Source of the DNA: Yamagishiella unicocca
Lineage: Eukaryota > Chlorophyta > Chlorophyceae > Chlamydomonadales > Volvocaceae
Direction: 5' to 3'
Length of the DNA: 64,000 bases
Assembly (NCBI GenBank): GCA_003116995.1
Contig: BDSL01000015.1
Coordinates: 186,001-250,000, forward strand
The translations under genes were made by a program, and so were the position numbers. Position 1 is the first letter of the stretch, and the number at the start of each line of letters is the position of its first letter. Positions 22,152-33,141 of the stretch are shown here, one piece after another. The notes below the pieces were generated by a model. That model had not been told where the DNA came from. It worked only from the letters and a program-made list of their open reading frames with translations, and searched no databases.

Positions 22152-25100
22152 ATGACCAGCACCGCTCTAGGTGGCTATGTTCAACGCGCTGGAGCTCTCG
22201 CGCAAAAGCGCGTGGTCCCGCCACTGCAAGCAACCGGACCTTGGCTTGCGCCGGGCCGTCGCTCTGCAACGATCCCGGCTCGCCGCTGTGAGGTCGCGGC
22301 TGCCACCAGCCGAGGCATCGGGCGTGGAGGTCCGCAAGACGATATGCATGAAACGAAGCTTGGCCCTAACGTTATTGCGTCGGTGAAGGACCTGCGGGCC
22401 GGGGTGAGACACGGGTTTGGCCAGGGCCTGGGGCATGCCTGCTAGGGGCGCTGTTGGGCGCCTACGGCACGAGAAAGCACGTCAAAAAGGTTGGGCTTTG
22501 GCTTTGGTCCTCACTTCACCTTCAGCTTCACCGTAATCTTCAGGTGGTTGATCCGCTTCACCCAGACTCTGCTCCCCACGCCCACCCCGCAGGGTGTCAA
22601 GTGGGGCACGGCGACCGTCGTACGAAATGAGTAAGTATGGGTGCGCAACTTCCGGGGCCGGCCGAGGCCCACGGGACATGATGTTTTTGCAACAAAAGGG
22701 TCCGTGTTGTTGGCCGCGCGTCGTGCCGCCCGAGGGGGCCCATGGGTTGCGGCCGCCGAGGTCCTCGAGAAACCATCGCCAGCTCACCTGACCCACACGC
22801 CACCCTGGTACGGTACCGTCCCATGACCCTCGTCTCACCGGTACCGTCCCATGACCCTCGTCTCACCGGTACCGTCCCATGACCCTCGTCTCACCGGTAC
22901 CGTCCCATGACCCTCGTCTCACCGGTACCGTCCCATGACCCTCGTCTCACCGGTACCGTCCCATGACCCTCGTCTCACCGGTACCGTCCCATGACCCTCG
23001 TCTCACCGGTACCGTCCCATGACCCTCGTCTCACCGGTACCGTCCCATGACCCTCGTCTCACCGGTACCGTCCCATGACCCTCGTCTCACCGGTACCGTC
23101 CCATGACCCTCGTCTCACCGGTACCGTCCCATGACCCTCGTCTCACCGGTACCGTCCCATGACCCTCGTCTCACCGGTACCGTCCCATGACCCTCGTCTC
23201 ACCGGTACCGTCCCATGACCCTCGTCTCACCGGTACCGTCCCATGACCCTCGTCTCACCGGTACCGTCCCATGACCCTCGTCTCACCGGTACCGTCCCAT
23301 GACCCTCGTCTCACCGGTACCGTCCCATGACCCTCGTCTCACCGGTACCGTCCCATGACCCTCGTCTCACCGGTACCGTCCCATGACCCTCGTCTCACCG
23401 GTACCGTCCCATGACCCTCGTCTCACCGGTCTACACTCCTTACTACACACCACCATGGCACAGTGTCCCCCAAAGTCCATGTTGAGCCAAGCATGACCCA
23501 AAACCCAAAACCCTCATCCGCAGCTCCGGAACCCACGCTGGAGTACTTCACCCACCCACCCGACCACCCACCCACCCACCCGACCACCCACCCACCCGAC
23601 CACCCACCCACCCGACCACCCCCGCCCCTCCCTCGCTCAGCTCCCAGAGCCTGGACGGCAGTGTGCGGGTGCTGCACCTCTCAGTGGCCGATCACGTGGA
23701 CATGCTGTACGGCAGGCGGGTTAAGGGTGTGCCTGACGCCACTCGCTGGATCGAGTCGTACACGGTGGGTGGGGGGTTGGGATACGTGGGTGAGTGGGGG
23801 TGTGATCTGCTCCATCTCGCCACCCCTTCATGCCCTCCCCCCCCTCTCATGCCCTCCCCTCTCCCGAGCAGATCCCGGGCCAGTGTGTGGGTGTGCGCCT
23901 GCCGGTCACGGCGGCAGCCGAAGCGGCCTCCGCGCCCCCGGAGCGCCTCTACGCCATCGCCTGCAGCCCCTACGCGTCACGCAGAGACTCGGCCTACGTG
24001 GACGCCTCGCTGATCGAGGTGCGGCTGCGGTTGCGGAGGTGGAGGTGGAGGCGGTGGCGGGGGTGCCCCTTACTCCCGCATCGGCCCTCGCGTGCTACTA
24101 CGCACAAATGAAATTGTGTTCCGGCTTTGTGTTCGAGGATGTATGTGGTTTTGAGGTCTTGTGTGTCCGGCTGCTGCTCCTCCGCCCCCAGGTGGTCGTG
24201 GAGCGATCCAGCAGCCCCGAGGATGCGGCGCTGGCGGACATGGGTCCGGGAACGCAGCTGGAGGTGGGTGGGGTGGGGACTGGGGTGGGGACTGGGATGG
24301 GAACTGGGGTGGAGTGGGACTGGAGACATGAGATGGCCGGGGGCGTCTGCAACCCCACGGTCAAGCTTCTACAGCTTCGGCAGCTTCGGCCATGGGGCTG
24401 GGACGTTGCCTCCCTGCCTGGCGCACATCATGTGATGGTGGTACCTTCGCCCGCCTGCCCCCGTTTCTACGCTTCCCCTCCCCCCAGGTGACTCAGGTCA
24501 TCGGCCGCGGCTTCTGCTCCCTTCTGGACAGCTACAACGGAGTGACCCATGCGCTGGAGGTGGGGGTGGGGGTGGCGGCGGCGGTTCGGGTTGGCGGTGG
24601 TGGCGGTTGGGAATGGTGGTGGTGGTCCAGGGTGGGCGTCCTTGGTTCTGTGGCGTAGACTGACGCCGTGCCTGACCATGTTGCAATGCGGGGAAACAAG
24701 CACACATGCGGGCAGGAGCAGGTGGTGCCAGCTCGCCTGTGGTGACGTGGCGGCACCCGGCATCACGGGAGGAAGAGAGGACGCAGCGGCCGTGCCACCA
24801 CGCTCAACGCCGCCCCTCCCTGGACCCCTTTGCACCCCCCCCCCACCACAAACGTTGGGCTTCCTATGTGGGGTAACCGGGTCTTCTCGCTCCCGCCCCG
24901 CCATACACACAACTATACTACTCACGTCTCGTCACGTAAACGGTCTTTATGCCCCCCCCCGACCCTACACACGCACGTTGCCAGGAGGGCCGCAACCTCG
25001 TCCTTATCGGCATGGGCTCCCGCGGCATGGCGGCCATCCGCTCCGCCCTCAACTGGCAGCCGGTGCTGGCGCACGCCTCCTCGCACTCCGTGGCGGCGCT

Positions 25101-26157
25101 GTACCTGGCGCACTCGGCGGGCAGGGCGGCGTTCGTGACGGAGTGGGACAGCTGGCGGGACGCGGGGGTGAGGGAGTGAGGGGGGGGATCGGACAGCTGG
25201 CGGGGGTGAGAGAGTGAGAGGGGGGATCGGACAGCTGGCGGGGGTGAGGGTGGGGGAGTGAGGGGGAGAGCGGCTGCGCGGGGGCTGGGCGAGCGGGGGG
25301 CTGGGGGCAGGCATGTTGGCCTTCCTGGATGGACAGCGGTGGGGCCGGACAGCGCGTTGGGGAAGGGGCTGAGGTGTGTGGTGTGAGGTGCTTGCAGTTA
25401 TCGGTAGCTGGGCGGCAGCGAGGGCCGCAAGGCTTACCTGGTTTCGGAGTCCATTGACATGCACACCGCCTCGGCACAACTCTTGCTGAAGCCGCAGCCC
25501 CGGACCCGCAACCCCTGCTGAAGCCGCATGCCCCGGACCCTCCACCTCCCCCTCCACCTCAGATGCGGCTGCGCCCGCTGTACACCGACCCCGGTGCGAG
25601 TGTGGATGATGACGCGGTGGTGGGCGCTGCGGACGGCGGCAACGGCGGCGCTGCTGCCGCCCACTCGCGGGTGGAGGAGCTGGACCACGGGCGCTGCATG
25701 GAGCTGCTGCAGCTGGCGCTGTTCATGCAGGAGGGGGGGTTCGAGGGTGCGTGCGAGGACGCCGGGGGGGGGGGACTGCGGGCATGAGGAGAAACCCCAA
25801 GGGGGAGCGGGAGGGGAGGGAGGGCTGGGGGGGAGGGCTCGCATGACGAGGCGGAGGGAGGAGGGGGAAGGGTGGCTGCTCGGCATTGGGACTGACGCAT
25901 CGCGGGCATAAGGCCCCCAAGAGCAACCCACCGCCCTTGCGCCGAGCGCCGAGACCGTCCTCCCTACCCAATACACATACACACACCACACGCGTGCCCT
26001 CGACCCCCCCCCAGGTGTGTGCGGCGGCCCCGCCTCCCGCTGCTCCTTCCTGCTGGCGGGCTTGCCCGGGGACATGGCCTCCGCGGTAGCCAAGCAGCTG
26101 AGCGCCAAGGGAGTGGCGTACGAGCACATCCTGTTCGCGCAGTCAGACTTCTTCTGA
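22152..26157 (+). CDS. FNR-like FAD/NAD(P)-binding oxidoreductase, probably plastid (pKIWI502-type)
   Basis: Nine exons: 22152-22403, 22593-22630, 23641-23764, 23872-24018, 24192-24263, 24488-24559, 24985-25167, 25563-25746, 26015-26157 (404 aa). The first 75 residues (MTSTALGGYVQRAGALAQKR...) are basic and Ser/Ala-rich, like a chloroplast transit peptide. The FAD domain opens with VKWGTATVVRN and has GQCVGVRLP. The NAD domain has NLVLIGMGSRGMAAIRSAL, where the pyrophosphate loop is GMGSRG instead of the usual GTGxxP, then LYLAHSAGRAAFVTEWDSW, and ends CGGPASR...GVAYEHILFAQSDFF. This is the order of the ferredoxin-NADP reductase-like superfamily and resembles the plant pKIWI502 group. Substrate and electron partner are unknown. 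Exon 2 is a 38-nt micro-exon with a perfect GTAAGTATG donor. Confidence 0.78.
22812..23427. repeat. minisatellite: 22 copies of a 28-bp unit
   Basis: A 28-bp unit beginning ggtaccgtcccatgaccc is repeated head to tail over exactly 616 bp with no differences that I can see. The unit junction reads CACCGGTACCG and contains overlapping palindromes ACCGGT and GGTACC. The array lies wholly inside intron 2 (22631-23640) of the FNR-like gene. There are no spacers, so it is not a CRISPR array. Confidence 0.97.
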
Positions 26158-26462
26158 GCGCGGCAGCAGCAGCGGCAGCAGCAGCGGCAGCAGCGGCAGC
26201 AGCGGCAGCAGCGGCAGCAGCAGCAGCGGCAGCAGCAGCGGCAGCAGCAGCGGCAGCAGCGGCAGCAGCGGCAGCGCGGCAGCAGCAGCAGCGGCAGCAG
26301 CGGCAGCAGCGGCAGCAGCGGCAGCAGCGGCAGCAGCGGCAGCAGCGGCAGCAGCGGCAGCAGCGGCAGCAGCGGCAGCAGCGGCAGCAGCGGCAGCAGC
26401 GGCAGCAGCGGCAGCAGCGGCAGCAGCGGCAGCAGCGGCAGCAGCGGCAGCAGCAGCAGCGC
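26158..26462. repeat. CAG/CGG trinucleotide tract directly after the FNR-like stop codon
   Basis: About 300 bp made almost only of CAG and CGG triplets, mostly in the order CGGCAGCAG, starts immediately after the stop codon at 26155-26157. It is in the 3' UTR if the model is right. The tract is open in other frames and gives spurious poly-Ala and Arg-Gln-Gln ORFs. Confidence 0.95.
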
Positions 26463-28333
26463 TTGGCGGTGCCAGTGGTTGGCGCAGTACAGTAGGCGAC
26501 ACTTGCCCTAGTCGCAGCGCCCTCCCGGTCTTAAATAGGCGTCGGACGCGGTGTCCAAGCAGCGAGCATCATTGGGGAAGGAGGCAGGGTGCCAGCGGGA
26601 GGTGGCCCCTAAATGGTAGTAGGGTCCTAATAACTCCTGTGGAGGTGGACGTGGAGGAAGGCGGTCGGGGAGTCGGCGCGGGACGTTGTGATCCTGCACA
26701 CGTGGAGGGGGCAGGGGGCGCCGCAGACAGCTGGGGGGACAGGGCCCTGCAGGTGGTACCGAGTGTTGGCAGCGGCGGTGGTGGTGCTAGGGTGACGAGG
26801 CCGCCCCGTACAGTATCCAGGTCCAGGAGGGGCCTGTAGATGAACAGCTGCGGGGTGCTGTTGGCTGGGCGGTGCTTGGAGCCGTGTGCATGACGGATGT
26901 AACCAGTAGGTGAGGAGGAGGAGTACGGCGACGGCGGCAATGGACGACAGCGCGGGTAGCTGGTGGGGTGGTGGGGAGAGGGAGCGGGTGCAGGTCGGGG
27001 GGAGAGGGAGCGATGACGTACATGATGGCGGGGGGCTGCGAGGGGGGAACGGTCTCTGGGACGTACGTCACCGCCGGCCCTGCTGCGGGCAGTACAGAGG
27101 GCGGTACGGAGGGCGGTACAGAGGGCAGTACAGAGGGAAAGGGGCACGAGCTGGGTGTGGGGCCGTAGCCATCCCGGGGTGGCACCAGGAACTAGAATCC
27201 TATCACGTCACCGTGCACGGACTCTGTACGGCGCATGTGTGTTTTCGAGCGACGAACCAACCACCGAGGCGGAGGCGTTTGAGCGGCCGGCCCTGAGCTC
27301 CCTCGGGGTCGGGCTGCGCCGTGCCGCGGTTTTGAGGGGCCTTACGCTGCGTGGCTGCGCCGTCGCTGGTGGCGTTGGCATTGCGTGCGCCGCACGGTTC
27401 CCGCTAAATCCCGCAGGGTATATTCGCCCAATTGGCCCCGGGGCAACGAACTGTGTTTGGTTCCGGAGCGAATAAGGCCTCATCGGCTGTAAAAACGGTT
27501 GCTCTGCAGAGCCCGCTAGCCCCTCAGGCGCCGGGTTCGTAGCATCGACGCATTACTGGGACGACAAACCCCAAAGGATGGCACCGCCCGTCACGGGGTC
27601 TGCTCCTCTCACCCATCACTCGCCTGGACGCATGCGCACAAACGTGCTACTGCGCGCAGGCCGGGTAGAGCTTGATGGAGACCCGTGCGCGTGCTGCGCG
27701 TGCTGTGCGTGCGGCGGCTGTAAGAGGTTGCGTCCTGATGGGTTCTTACCGTGGTGCCAGCCGCAGCGGCATCGGGTGCTCGCGGGCTACCAGCACAACC
27801 CCCGAGGGAGAAGACACCGATGCAGTGCCGGCAGTGCCGTCGAGTAGGCGGAACACTGCGCAATCGGGCGACTCCCTTGCAGGGCCCCAATGCCCCGTGC
27901 GAGGGGCACACCCGCTGACGAGGCCCCCTCCCGCCGCAGCCCTCCACCCGAGGAGAGCACCATAAAAAACACATGCCAACAGGCAACACCACCTGTTGGC
28001 GCGCCCTGTTGGCGCGCCCGGCGTTGCGCGAGGCCAAAGGCCACGACGCGAACACATTCCTCGGCAGGTTGGCGTGGCAACATCGCGGACGCTGCTGTCG
28101 CTGCCGCCGTCCGTCCACCACCACCGCCACCACCACAACCACCGGCCTCCCATGCACGGCCACACACACCTCCTTAGTTTCCGCGCCCAGGCCAGTGACC
28201 CAGGATTGCCCCATCGCTGCAGCGGGAGCTCGGAGGCGGAGGGGGGAAGCAAAACACGTGTGTGTCCGGCCACATGTTGAGGTGTCGGGCGAGTAGCGCC
28301 GCTCCCCACTCCCACAGCGCCGCTGCCTGGGGC
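26463..28333. other. intergenic: 3' UTRs of the convergent FNR-like and RRP36 genes
   Basis: No gene supported. Short direct repeats (tacagagggcagtacagaggg type) occur near 27098-27138. Open frames at 27155-27475 and 27578-27847 lack an ATG context or a family match. Confidence 0.45.
26898..26902 (+). terminator. TGTAA polyadenylation signal, FNR-like gene (candidate)
   Basis: TGTAA, the canonical signal of chlamydomonad nuclear genes, 741 nt after the stop codon. Confidence 0.4.
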
Positions 28334-31300
28334 TCAGCTGTCGGCGCCCTGCTCGCGGCGGCCCGAAGGCAGGTACCTGGGGGCGGGGTGGCGCGAAAAC
28401 CGTTGACGCGAAATAGATAGGATAGTGGGCGCATGGTCGGCGGACATCTAGGTTGTGGGCGCATGCTGGAGCACTGGGACGGACGACCGGCAAACCGCAG
28501 GCGTACTTAGGGCCGGGAGTTGCATATAAAAGGGGGGGGAGGTAGAGATGCAGATGGCGGGGCGGGTGGGGGGTCAAGAGGGGGATGTTAACCCGTTCCC
28601 CCCGGTACTCAGGTCTGGGGGGGGGATAGCAGGGGGGCTCGGGGATGCTGGGCGACAATAAATACACCCACGCCCCACCCCCGCTGCCCCCGAGGCGGCA
28701 GCGGCATTCCCCACCCATGCTACCCACAACCTCTTCACACCCGCACCTGTGGTCCTTGGCCGCGTTCTTCTTGCGCCGCTTCTCCATGAACTTGTCCAGC
28801 TTGCCGCGCTCCTGTTGCCGTACGGATGTACGGGAATACGGATGTACGGGGAGGGACAGAGTGAGGGCACCGGCGGAGAAAGCAAGGATGGCAGCCACGG
28901 GCCTCCCCGCTACCCCACCACCACGCCCCCCCGGTGCTCCAGCATGCGCCCACAAACTCGGTGTCCACCGACAATGCGCCAACGATCCTGTCCTTGTCGC
29001 GTCAACGGTGTCTATGCCACCCCCACTACTTCTTTTCTGTTAACCCTCCCCCCCACGCACTGCTGGGTGGTAACTAAAAACGCCACTCAAGAGGTCAAAA
29101 CACCCACACCACGCAAGAGGCGAGACAACACACCCACACGCCCCACCTTGAGCTCTTGGTACTTTGCCAGCAGCGCAATGCGCTTCTTCTCCGACGCCTT
29201 GAGGTAGAAGGGCGACTTGCCGCCAGCCACCGCGCCGCGCTCCTTGGACTGCGCTCAGCGGCACGGCACGTATGGCAGGGAGCAGGGGAAGGAGTTAAGG
29301 GGACATGTCGTGCGCATGTGTACGGCAACGTCCGCAGGGGTGCCGCCCTAAGGGCCGGTGACATGCCGTACGCCCATGTGCTCGTCGTATCTTCACGACA
29401 TGCAGTGGCTGTGATGAGACTGGGAGCACACCACCACCACCACCGCCGTCACAAGCCACTGGCCCCGGCGCCCACTTCGCTGCCCCCCTCCCAGCTATCC
29501 GTCCCCGTCCCCGCCCCTCCCCGCCACGGCAAAACCGTCCTGTTCCCCGCACGACCCCGCACGACCCCGCACGACCCCTCACCTTCCACTCCGACTCCAG
29601 GGCGCGGGTCCGCCGCCTATTGCGTTTTGCGTTTTGCGTTGTGTGTGGTGACGTGCCCAGCAGGGTCAGCAGGAGGGGGAGCGCAACCGGGATTAGCGGT
29701 GGGGGTCCAGGGCGGGGAGGGTTGCAGAAAAGGACCGGTTGCTCGACATGGGAAAATGTAGCTGGTGCACAGGCTTCGGACACCTGGACGCGCGCGCGCA
29801 TGCTGTTGGACTTGGATTTGGGTTGACTGTCGGAAAGACTGACACGTCGACGGTCGGTCAGGGAGGGGAGGGGGGCTGCACTCCCAGCCTCCTGCATGCC
29901 CTCCACATGACTCTTTTTTTTTTTTTTTTTACTCTCCAGTGGGGCTAAGTTGCGTTTGCAGACGGCTATTTGGTGACGTTGCGTTGTGACCCCATGTTGC
30001 CGCAGCAGCCACCACCAAACCCAACAGCCTTTGGGACCAAAGGGGCGGTGGGGGAAGACACTCCCCACCCCGCCGCTCCCTGTCCCGTTCCCTGTCCCTT
30101 CATCCTGCCAAGCCCACCCCCCCTGGTCCCCGCCGCTGCACCCTGGCCTTGTGGCAGCCCCCACACCCCCACAGCAACCCACCGCAGGTCCTCATCCCGT
30201 AGGGTTGAATCCACTTTTTGAATTTGGGACTGCGTTAGTAAGGGGGGGGCAGGGCAGGTGTTGAGGGGCGGGGGGGGCGGGGGGGCGTCGTCCGCGGGGA
30301 CCAAAGCAAACTCGCAACCGCAATCCCGCAATCACGATCGCAATCACAATTGCAGCGACCGCTTCTGGCCTCCACCGCGCCCACCTGCAACTTCGCCTTG
30401 AACTTGGGGTTCTTTTCCTTCTGCGGAACGGAAGAGGCCGGGGCAGGCAGGGAGAGGGCGGAAGAGGGCGGAAGAGGGCGGAAGATGGAGAAAGATGGCG
30501 GGAGAGGCCGGGGGCGGGCGGCAGAGGGTGAACGCCGCGCGAAGAGGGTCACACACGCAGCGGTGGCGGCAAGACGGCGCACACGCTCCGAGACCAGGCA
30601 GGCGCTCATCGCACTGGGTCCCTGCCACACAGCAGCCGCCAGGAGGGCCCGGGAAAGGTGGCGCCGTATCCCCCGAAGGGCTCCCCCCTGCGTCCGGCAC
30701 CACTAGCCTATGCACCAGCTACACTTCCCTTCTCGCGTAAACTGTTCTTTTCCGTAATCCCCCACTCGCCATTCAGTGACGCCGTCTCATGAGGACACCA
30801 CGCGTCCCTAAGCTACCCACCCACCCCCACCCACTACACGCCTGCCCCCCCCCCCCCGGTTCGCCGCCCAAGCCCGAAGCATGATGCCGTACTTGGCCCC
30901 CCAAGCCCAGCCCAGCACGTGCCGTACTTGACCCCCCAAACCCAGCCCAGCCCATGCCGTACTTGACCCCCCAAACCCAGCCCAGCCCATGCCGTACTTG
31001 ACCCCCCAAACCCAGCCCAGCACATGCCGTACTTGACCCCCCAAACCCAGCCCAGCACATGCCGTACACATTCCCCGAAGCCCACCCCGCACCTTCATCT
31101 TGGCCTGCAGGTCCGCCTTCTCCTTCGGCAGCATGTCGTTGTACACGAAGGAGTAGCGCCGCCGAAAGGTGTCGTCAGCGGGGGGACCGGTGGAGTCGAA
31201 CCGCGGGTCGCGGCTTTCCCTGGAGCAGTCGAGGAGCAGTCCAGGGGGGGGGCGGAGCCGCAGCGTGTGTTGTCCAGGACAGGTGCGCTGGGGGGGTTCA

Positions 31301-32829
31301 AGTGGCCCTGAGGGAGCGATGGCAAATTGCGTGGACTGCTGCAACCATAATACCCGGATGTGGGTTAGGCGTCGGCAGTCCAGAATCCGTACGGCAGGGC
31401 GGCAGTTGTACTGTGTACGGATGGCATCAAATGCCGTAACCCACGGCATCCCAACCCAGGCCCAGCAGCTCGTCCATCGCCAGACCGCGGCGACCCGGGT
31501 CTGGCCCCTGCCCTGCCCGTGCCCTCCCCTGCCCTCCCCTGCCCTCCCCTGCCCTTCCCGTGCCCTCCCCTGCCCTTCCCGTGCCCTCCCCTGCCCTTCC
31601 CGTGCCCTCCCCTGCCCTTCCCGTGCCCTCCCCTGCCCTTCCCGTGCCCTCCCCTGCCGTTCCCGTGCCCTCCCCTGCCCTTCCCGTGCCCCCTCCTGCC
31701 CTTTCCGTGCCCTCCTCTGCCCTTCCCGTGCCCTCCCTTGCCCTTCCCGTGCCCTGCCCTCCCCTGCCCTCCCCTGCCCTCCCCTCCTCGCCGCGCGCGC
31801 TGTTGCCTCACTTGTGTGGAACCTGGATGACCTCTCTGAAGCGACCCACGGGACGCTTGGACGAAACCTCCTGCGGCCGGTCCTTGTTCTGGCGCTTAAA
31901 GGTACGGGCGGCTGCTCGGGCGGCGGCTGTTCGCGCCGCATGCCCCACCAGACCCCTGCCGTCCTGGCGCAGGGTCTCGAGGACCTCGAAAGGGACATCG
32001 GCCACCTGAGGGCGGTTGTACGAGGGTGGTTGTACGGGAGGTGCTTGTGGTAAGGCGTGAGGGGCCGAGGGAGCAAGGTGGTGGCGGGAGGTGGCGGGGT
32101 GAGGGGTTGGCGTGAGGGGGGCCCGGGCGGCACCCAGATGGCGGGAACGTACCGCATGGAAAGCCAACGAGTGGGGGAGATCGTGCCAGGCCAACAATGC
32201 CTCGACGAAAACCCTGAAGAGCAGTGCAGAGCAGTGCGGTGTGGTGCGGCGCCCTTTGTGATACCCGGCAGTGCGCCCTGCACGGCGCGGGAGCTCGTGG
32301 TGACTAGGAGTGCCTGACCCGCGGGACCGACACAGGCTGCGTCCGTACGCTATGACGTAAGAGGCCCCTGCACGTCCCCCTCCCTCGTCCCCCAAGACAC
32401 GCCGCGGTGGTGACGGCAGCACGCGAAGAGCCCCAGCAAAGAGGGCGCGGCGGCGAGCTCGGCGCAGCGCACCTGCTCCTCCAACGTCCGCCTGTCACCG
32501 CCATCGCCATCACCGCCATCATCGCCACTGTCGCTATCCTCCTCGCCCTCGTCGCTGCCGCTGTCGTCCTCCTCCGCATCTGCCCTCCGCGCACCGCCGC
32601 CGGGACCCTCATCAGCTTCCTCTGACTCGCTGCTTCCCTCTTCATCGTCTTCCTCATCATCGTCATCCATACTGCCTTTGAAGCGTTTCAGCGCTCGTAG
32701 TTGGTCTCGACTGAGCTCCTCCGGCGCCTCGTCGTCGTCGTCATCGCTGCCGCTCTCCGCTCCTACTTGCTCTGCCGGAACCGGTCGCTTCTTAATTGCT
32801 TTTTGATGTTCAACAGGCGGCCGGGGCAT
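28334..32829 (-). CDS. RRP36: RRP36, rRNA-processing protein of the SSU processome
   Basis: Nine exons: 32473-32829, 31812-32005, 31093-31219, 30385-30420, 30183-30229, 29583-29616, 29147-29248, 28747-28811, 28334-28376 (334 aa). RRP36 works in the nucleolus in early 35S/18S pre-rRNA cleavage. The N-terminus is acidic with Asp/Glu/Ser runs. The C-terminal domain is complete: [93 protein letters not shown]. The start at 32829 (MPRPPVEH) was chosen because it is the first in-frame ATG near a clear upstream drop in GC. Exons 4, 5 and 6 are only 36, 47 and 34 nt. Two introns carry tandem repeats. The gene is head-to-head with the DUF1295 gene, 312 bp away. Confidence 0.93.
29915..29931. repeat. 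poly-T tract in RRP36 intron 5
   Basis: A run of about 18 T on the plus strand (poly-A on the RRP36 sense strand) in an otherwise GC-rich intron, at about these coordinates. Confidence 0.7.
30892..31066. repeat. 35-bp tandem repeat, five copies, RRP36 intron 3
   Basis: Five consecutive 35-bp units, each containing cccaaacccagcccagc and ending gccgta, with a few substitutions. The array lies inside the intron between exons 3 and 4. Confidence 0.9.
31508..31790. repeat. 21-bp C-rich tandem repeat, RRP36 intron 2
   Basis: Around a dozen variants of a 21-mer containing ccctgcccttcccgtg. It produces long spurious open frames on both strands. Confidence 0.9.
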
Positions 32830-33141
32830 GGCTAAATGCAACGAATGAGTGGGGTTTGGGGCTCCTCGCAAAAGAAATGCTTTGCATATATTCCACTGTG
32901 TAAGTATACAGCAGCTACCTATTCAAGACGTGAAGGGGTAGTTGTGTGGGAAACAAGCTAGGGTGACCGCAAATTGTCGGTTGCAGGAACCGTTATGGGC
33001 GTAAAGAGGTGTAATCGCTTTACGTCCTGCGCCTACCTGCAGTATACATAAAAGGATTCCGCCATAAGTACTTAGTGCTGTATAATATCCTCGCCTGCCA
33101 CCGTCCTCCGCCAAGCTCTCATTTCGTCTTAGGTGGCTTCC

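Noticed and set aside
22812..23427. CRISPR array
   Set aside because: The units abut directly with no spacers, and the setting is an intron of a eukaryotic gene.
26019..26502. Long poly-Ala and Arg-Gln-Gln open frames on both strands
   Set aside because: They are products of the CAG/CGG tract, which follows the stop codon of the FNR-like gene.
27155..27475. 106-codon plus-strand open frame with a possible membrane helix
   Set aside because: It has no internal ATG and no acceptor that links it to another exon.
27609..28982. 457-codon minus-strand open frame
   Set aside because: It only contains RRP36 exon 8 plus introns and UTR. The true last exon (28334-28376) is in another frame.
31169..32053. 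Long open frames in the C-rich repeat (both strands)
   Set aside because: They arise from a 21-bp (multiple of three) tandem repeat lying in an RRP36 intron. The RRP36 exons on the minus strand explain the conserved sequence.
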